This document shows, in pieces, positions 60,123-64,000 of a stretch of 64,000 nucleotides of DNA (its first letter is position 1; every line of letters starts with the position of its first letter). A model generated the notes under the pieces. The model worked only from the letters and a program-made list of their open reading frames with translations. It was not told the origin of the DNA and searched no databases. The translations under genes were made by a program, and so were the position numbers. Source of the DNA: JAPWJZ01 sp966211335 (GTDB taxonomy: Bacteria; Pseudomonadota; Alphaproteobacteria; Micavibrionales; UBA2020); assembly GCA_966211335.1 (NCBI GenBank), contig CBIHNF010000001.1, forward strand, positions 1,674,001 to 1,738,000, written 5' to 3'.

Positions 60123-61113
60123 CGTCGTGGACTTCTTTAGGCTGTCCGCCGGACTCTGTTTTTGGGGTTTCGGGGGCTGTTTCGTCATGCTGTACCTTCG
60201 CTTTCCAAGCCGCCGACAGCGGCACCAGCTTGATGCCGCGACGGTCAAGGCTGCCGGCCCATGTTTTGATGATGTTGAATGTGAGGGGGTAGGGCTGCGC
60301 AATGCCGACGGCATAACCGCGCGCCCGCGCGATGCCTTCAAGCGCGATCAGCTGCTTCTGGATGTCGATTTCATTGGCGTTACGGTCGATCAGCATATCG
60401 GCTTCTAGGTATGCGGCGCCGGTGGACTTGGCAACGTCTTCAGTGAGTGAGTCGGTGCCTTGCGGGTTTTCGATGAAAATCTGCGAGCGCTTTTTGAGGG
60501 TGTTGAGAAGCGACGTCATGTCCTTCTGGTCCTGCATCATGCTGGAGCCCATGAAGTTCATGGCACCAGCCGTGCCATCGGTCGCGGTGAGGACGGCGGC
60601 GAGATTGCGGCTGTTGTCTGAATCGCTCTGCCGCGTCAGAAGCGACAGCGGGCCGGGGTCATCCTTTGGATAGGTCAGCGGCTCCATGGGTATAAGGCTT
60701 AAGGTTTCGTGGTTCGCCTTTTTCGCCTTGGTAATCCAGCTTTGCACCTTGTTGCCGTAGGGGGAGAAGGCGAGGGCGATTTCCGGCGGAAGATCGTCAA
60801 CCGCGCGTGTCGTATCAGCCTGTGACAGGCCGACATCCGTCATGATCAGGGAGACGAAGCCGCCTTCGCCCGCGGCGGGCAGCGCGGCCGTGTTTTCAAA
60901 CGAGGTCGCGGGTTTCGCTTCGGTGATTTGGGGGGTGACGTAGACCTGCTTGATCGTGGCGTCCGTATGCGGAACGCGCGCGTTCCAGGCGGTCAGCGTT
61001 TCGTCTGATTTCCACCAAATCCAGCCCGCAGCGACAGCAACCAGCAGGGCGTAAGCGGCAACGCCCCGAAGGAAGCTTTCTTTATGCGCTGGCGGAAAGG
61101 AAGACCATGCCAT
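60094..61113 (-). CDS. Divergent polysaccharide deacetylase family protein
   Basis: The 339-residue protein has an N-terminal membrane anchor (residues ~15-35) and a periplasmic domain with the DUF610/YibQ-type pattern SLIMTDVGLSQADTTRAVDDLPPEIALAFSPYG, then SLIPMEPLTYPKDDPGP and a C-terminal GYAVGIAQPYPLTFNIIKTW. The family resembles polysaccharide deacetylases but keeps few catalytic residues. It lies between rppH and ctpA, a conserved alphaproteobacterial order that also contains the EnvC-like activator, which points to peptidoglycan or division. Its 3' end overlaps rppH. Confidence 0.9.
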   Translation of the reverse strand: MAWSSFPPAHKESFLRGVAAYALLVAVAAGWIWWKSDETLTAWNARVPHTDATIKQVYVTPQITEAKPATSFENTAALPAAGEGGFVSLIMTDVGLSQADTTRAVDDLPPEIALAFSPYGNKVQSWITKAKKANHETLSLIPMEPLTYPKDDPGPLSLLTRQSDSDNSRNLAAVLTATDGTAGAMNFMGSSMMQDQKDMTSLLNTLKKRSQIFIENPQGTDSLTEDVAKSTGAAYLEADMLIDRNANEIDIQKQLIALEGIARARGYAVGIAQPYPLTFNIIKTWAGSLDRRGIKLVPLSAAWKAKVQHDETAPETPKTESGGQPKEVHDDDENPPPLP

Positions 61114-61150
61114 TTATTGATCCGATAGTTTGCCGCTTAAAGACCAGTGA

Positions 61151-62611
61151 TTATTTTTTCTCCGTCGACGGCGTCGTCACCATGGGGTCGACCGGCTTCG
61201 TCGCCGCATCGCCGCCTTTGTACAGCGAAATACCGGAGAGAAGGTCAAGCGCGCGGACGAGCTGGTAGTCTTCCTTGTCGTCCTTCTTCTCTTTTTCCTT
61301 CTTGTCGGCGGCAGGGTCTTTCTTGGCATCGCCGGGCACCACAACAGTCGTGGTGGTGGTCGTGGTCGAAATCGCCTTTGCGTCATCCGGCAGCAGGGTC
61401 GGGTCTTCGACTTTGTCGTTCGGGTTGGCGAGCGCGCCCTTCAGATCCGCTTCGTGGATTTCGGTGTAGGGGTCTTTTTCAGCAACCACTTTCGCGCGTT
61501 CCACGATCAGGTCGGGGTCAATACCCTTCGCCTGGATGGAGCGGCCGGACGGCGTGAAGTAGCGCGCCGTCGTCAGCTTGATGGAGCCGCCGCCCGGAAC
61601 ATCGAACAGCGTCTGGACGGAGCCTTTGCCGAAGCTCTTGGTACCCATCAGGATGCCGCGCTTGTGGTCCTGCAATGCGCCGGCGACGATTTCCGATGCG
61701 GAAGCCGAGCCGCCGTTGATGAGGACGACGAGGGGCAGGCCGTTGGTGAGGTCGCCGGGCGTCGCGTTGTCACGGCGCGTATCATCCGGGTTGCGGCCGC
61801 GGGTCGAAACAATTTCGCCTTTGTCGATGAAAGCATCGGCAACCGCGATTGCCTGATCAAGCAGACCGCCCGGGTTGTTGCGCAGGTCGAGGACATAGCC
61901 GATCAGCTTGTCGCCGGCTTCTTTCTGGATGTCGGCGATGGCTTTTTGCAGGCCGGTGAAGGTCTGTGCGTTGAAAGTAGTGATGCGGATATAACCGGCA
62001 TTGCCGTTTTCAACGTGGCTGCGCACGGACTTGATCTGGATGGTATCGCGCACGAGCTTGAACTTCATCGGCTCTTTCGCGCCGTTGCGGACGACGGTGA
62101 GGACGATTTCGGTGCCGACCTTGCCGCGCATTTTTTCAATCGCGTCGTTCAGCGTCATGCCCATGACCGGCATGCCGTCAATTTCGACGATCAGGTCGCC
62201 GGACTGGATGCCGGCTTTTGCAGCGGGCGTGTCGTCGATGGGGGAGACAACTTTAACAACCCCGTTCTCCATGGTGACTTCGATGCCAAGGCCGCCGAAT
62301 TCGCCCTTGTTCTGCACCATCATCGCCTTGCTCTCTTCATCCGTCATATAGTTGGAGTGAGGATCGAGCGAGGTGAGCATGCCGTTGAGGGCGTATTCAA
62401 TAAGCTTTTTGTCTTCGACTTTTTCAACATAGTTGGCGCGGACCTGCTCGAACACGTCGCCGAAAAGATTCAAGGCTTTGTACGTGTCGGAAACGGCGGA
62501 GCGGGGCGCTGCCTTGTCGGAGTCATTAGACGCGGCATAAACCGTCAGCGAGGTGAATGCGAGGATGATCGCAAGTGCGGTGCCGTGCTTGATCGAATTT
62601 TTGAGGGACAT
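61151..62611 (-). CDS. ctpA: C-terminal processing peptidase (S41, CtpA type)
   Basis: The 486-residue protease has a signal peptide (residues ~1-26, KNSIKHGTALAIILAFTSLTV), a PDZ domain near residues 90-170 (GLGIEVTMENGVVKVVSPID), and the S41 core with Ser in NGGSASASEIVAG and Lys in GTKSFGKGSVQT. The C-terminal Lys/Glu/Asp-rich tail is characteristic of alphaproteobacterial CtpA. It degrades C-terminally tagged envelope proteins, including hydrolases. It is downstream of the EnvC-like gene by two bases on the same strand. Confidence 0.95.
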   Translation of the reverse strand: MSLKNSIKHGTALAIILAFTSLTVYAASNDSDKAAPRSAVSDTYKALNLFGDVFEQVRANYVEKVEDKKLIEYALNGMLTSLDPHSNYMTDEESKAMMVQNKGEFGGLGIEVTMENGVVKVVSPIDDTPAAKAGIQSGDLIVEIDGMPVMGMTLNDAIEKMRGKVGTEIVLTVVRNGAKEPMKFKLVRDTIQIKSVRSHVENGNAGYIRITTFNAQTFTGLQKAIADIQKEAGDKLIGYVLDLRNNPGGLLDQAIAVADAFIDKGEIVSTRGRNPDDTRRDNATPGDLTNGLPLVVLINGGSASASEIVAGALQDHKRGILMGTKSFGKGSVQTLFDVPGGGSIKLTTARYFTPSGRSIQAKGIDPDLIVERAKVVAEKDPYTEIHEADLKGALANPNDKVEDPTLLPDDAKAISTTTTTTTVVVPGDAKKDPAADKKEKEKKDDKEDYQLVRALDLLSGISLYKGGDAATKPVDPMVTTPSTEKK

Positions 62612-62613
62612 TG

Positions 62614-63735
62614 TCAGCTCTTATCCTGTTTACGTTGAGCCGCCAGAAGCTGGCGGGGATTGACGGGCTCGCCGCCTTGGCGAAGCTCGTAGTAAATACG
62701 CGGGCCGGTTTGGGATGTCTCGGCAATTCCGACGGGTTCACCCGCGGCAAGAGTAGCGCCGACAACCGTATCGATACGGCCGAGACCAGCGATAAGGCTA
62801 TGATAGCCGCCCGCATGCTCCACAATCAAGATTTGCTTGTATTTCTGGAAGGGGCCGGCGAAGCGCACGGTGCCGGCAAGCGGCGTCACGACGGGGCCGC
62901 CGGGGCGCGTTTCAAACGTGATGCCCTGACTTAATCCGCCAAGGTCGTCCGTCTGCCCGAAACCGGTTTTTATAACGCCCGTCACCGGCGGCACGGTATT
63001 GGGCGGGAAGCTGGCCATGGCGGCTTGCCGGGTCTTCGGCTTTATTCTGTCAACGAGATCTTCAAGGTTGCGCGCCTGCAGGGCGAGCTTTTCCATCTCG
63101 TCTTCCTCGGCCTTGCGGCTCGCTTCGGTCTTTTGGTAAATCGCCTGACGCTCATTCAGTAGCTTCTGCAGATCATCCTGCTGCTTGTTCAACTTCTGGT
63201 ACTGTTTGTTTTGCTTGTCGCGCTGGCTGTTGATGTCGTCTTCAAGGGCGGCGAGGTCGGTCAGCTGCTTCTTCAGCGTATCGGACTGCTGGGCCAGGAC
63301 GGGGATAAGCGATTTCATAATCAGCGATGCGCGCGCAGCATCCAGAGGGTTCGCCATCAGCAGCATTTGCGGGGTAGAGGTGCGCTTGTATTTCTGTGCA
63401 GCGGTCACAAGGCCGCCGAGAGCGGTATGATCTTTGTAAAGACTTTCAACGGCTTCTGCACGTTCGTTACGAAGTGACTTTAACTTTAAATCGCCTTCAG
63501 ATGCGGTGTCTTCCGTATCGCGCAATATTTTCGTGGTATTTACAAGTTTTTGTTTAAGATCGTCGACTTGCCCACTGAGTTCTTTGGATTTTTGTTCAAG
63601 TTTAGCGTGTTCCGCCTGTTTCGCCGCCAGTTCCGCCTTAACATTACGCGCCTCGGCGGGGGTCGCCATAAGCGACGCGGCCAGCAGCACTGCCAGCAGC
63701 AAGGGGCGGTGCCATGTGGAGCGGAAAGAGGGCAT
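62614..63735 (-). CDS. Murein hydrolase activator, EnvC-like (degenerate M23 domain)
   Basis: The 373-residue protein starts at ATG 63735; it has a signal peptide (ends PAEA), a long coiled coil (residues ~35-250), and a C-terminal M23/LytM fold (VTPLAGTVRFAGPFQKYKQ, HAGGYHSLIAGL, RIYYELRQGGEPVNPRQLL). The catalytic HxGxD and HxH positions are replaced (ITFET; YYELR), as in EnvC and other activators that switch on amidases rather than cut peptidoglycan. It follows rlmH by 14 bases and precedes ctpA by two. Confidence 0.92.
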   Translation of the reverse strand: MPSFRSTWHRPLLLAVLLAASLMATPAEARNVKAELAAKQAEHAKLEQKSKELSGQVDDLKQKLVNTTKILRDTEDTASEGDLKLKSLRNERAEAVESLYKDHTALGGLVTAAQKYKRTSTPQMLLMANPLDAARASLIMKSLIPVLAQQSDTLKKQLTDLAALEDDINSQRDKQNKQYQKLNKQQDDLQKLLNERQAIYQKTEASRKAEEDEMEKLALQARNLEDLVDRIKPKTRQAAMASFPPNTVPPVTGVIKTGFGQTDDLGGLSQGITFETRPGGPVVTPLAGTVRFAGPFQKYKQILIVEHAGGYHSLIAGLGRIDTVVGATLAAGEPVGIAETSQTGPRIYYELRQGGEPVNPRQLLAAQRKQDKS

Positions 63736-63749
63736 CTCGAAGCGGCCTG

Positions 63750-64000
63750 TCAGACCCGGTGGTACGGATGCCCCGCAATGATCTGCTGGGCACGGTAAAC
63801 CTGCTCCAGAAGCATAACCCGAACAAGCATATGAGGCCATGTTTGTTTGCCGAAGGAGAGCAGAAATTTCGCCTGTTCCCGCACGGCGTTATCGAAACCG
63901 TCAGCGCCGCCAATGAGGAAGGTGATTTCATTGGCTGGTGCGGCCGCCGCCCATTTGGAAATTTTTTTGGAAAATTCCGGACTGGTGAAAGTTTCCCCGC
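63750..64000 (-). CDS. rlmH: 23S rRNA (pseudouridine1915-N3)-methyltransferase RlmH (5' part cut by window edge)
   Basis: RlmH is a SPOUT methyltransferase that modifies helix 69 of 23S rRNA. The visible C-terminal ~83 residues read FLIGGADGF near the start, then SFGKQTWPHMLVRVMLLEQVYRAQQIIAGHPYHR, the family's knot and tail; the stop is at 63750-63752. The 5' half is beyond the window. It leads the run rlmH, EnvC-like, ctpA, deacetylase, rppH, with 14 bases to the next gene. Confidence 0.96.
   Translation of the reverse strand, partial: GETFTSPEFSKKISKWAAAAPANEITFLIGGADGFDNAVREQAKFLLSFGKQTWPHMLVRVMLLEQVYRAQQIIAGHPYHRV

Overview
The window is a G+C-rich stretch of chromosome from a Gram-negative bacterium, most likely an alphaproteobacterium. 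Pointers to this are the ruvCAB-ybgC-tolQRAB block, the rlmH / EnvC-like / CtpA / divergent polysaccharide deacetylase / rppH order, the sdhE-mfd pair next to recG, a PleC/DivJ-style histidine kinase, and a perfect CtrA-type site (TTAA-N7-TTAAC). A lineage below class level cannot be fixed from the sequence alone. Coding density is high and most genes are housekeeping. There is no phage, plasmid, CRISPR array or insertion sequence.

Layout. 1-4053 (minus) is a translationally coupled operon, miaB - PhoH paralogue - phoH - ybeY (RNA maturation). 4113-9976 holds a 2-hydroxyacid dehydrogenase behind a CtrA-type box, a small secreted protein, an AI-2E family permease, glutamate racemase, an amino-acid permease and a FliL-like membrane protein. 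9973-17934 is DNA repair and respiration: recG, a membrane-protein pair, sdhE and mfd. 18019-23631 is an accessory metabolic and stress block: two related GNAT-fold proteins around a nitrilase-family amidohydrolase, then an extradiol dioxygenase and azoreductase operon divergent from an HxlR regulator with N-terminal cysteines. 23773-29836 carries an AmgK-like sugar kinase, aspartate aminotransferase, an A+T-rich orphan gene, a palindromic repeat, a FUSC-type protein and a patatin phospholipase.

30171-38089 contains a PAS histidine kinase, recX, hslO, lipoproteins, trkH, apaG and tRNA-Gly(CCC). 38145-45267 contains a diguanylate cyclase, an 1110-residue RTX-type secreted protein, a cysteine-less DJ-1-like protein, prfB with a programmed +1 frameshift, a 26-residue membrane protein and an ankyrin protein. 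45441-52380 is the least ordinary region: two tandem secreted paralogues that share N- and C-terminal modules but differ about threefold in length through their middle region, facing a response-regulator operon. 52574-64000 is the envelope and recombination core: yebC, ruvCAB, ybgC, tolQRAB (no pal after tolB), rppH, deacetylase, ctpA, EnvC-like protein and rlmH.

The best candidates for something undescribed are the shared-ends secreted pair at 45441-51176, the quinone-response-like module at 21193-23164, and the GNAT/nitrilase cluster at 18019-21186. Every functional call rests on motifs and domain patterns read by eye; no database search was run.
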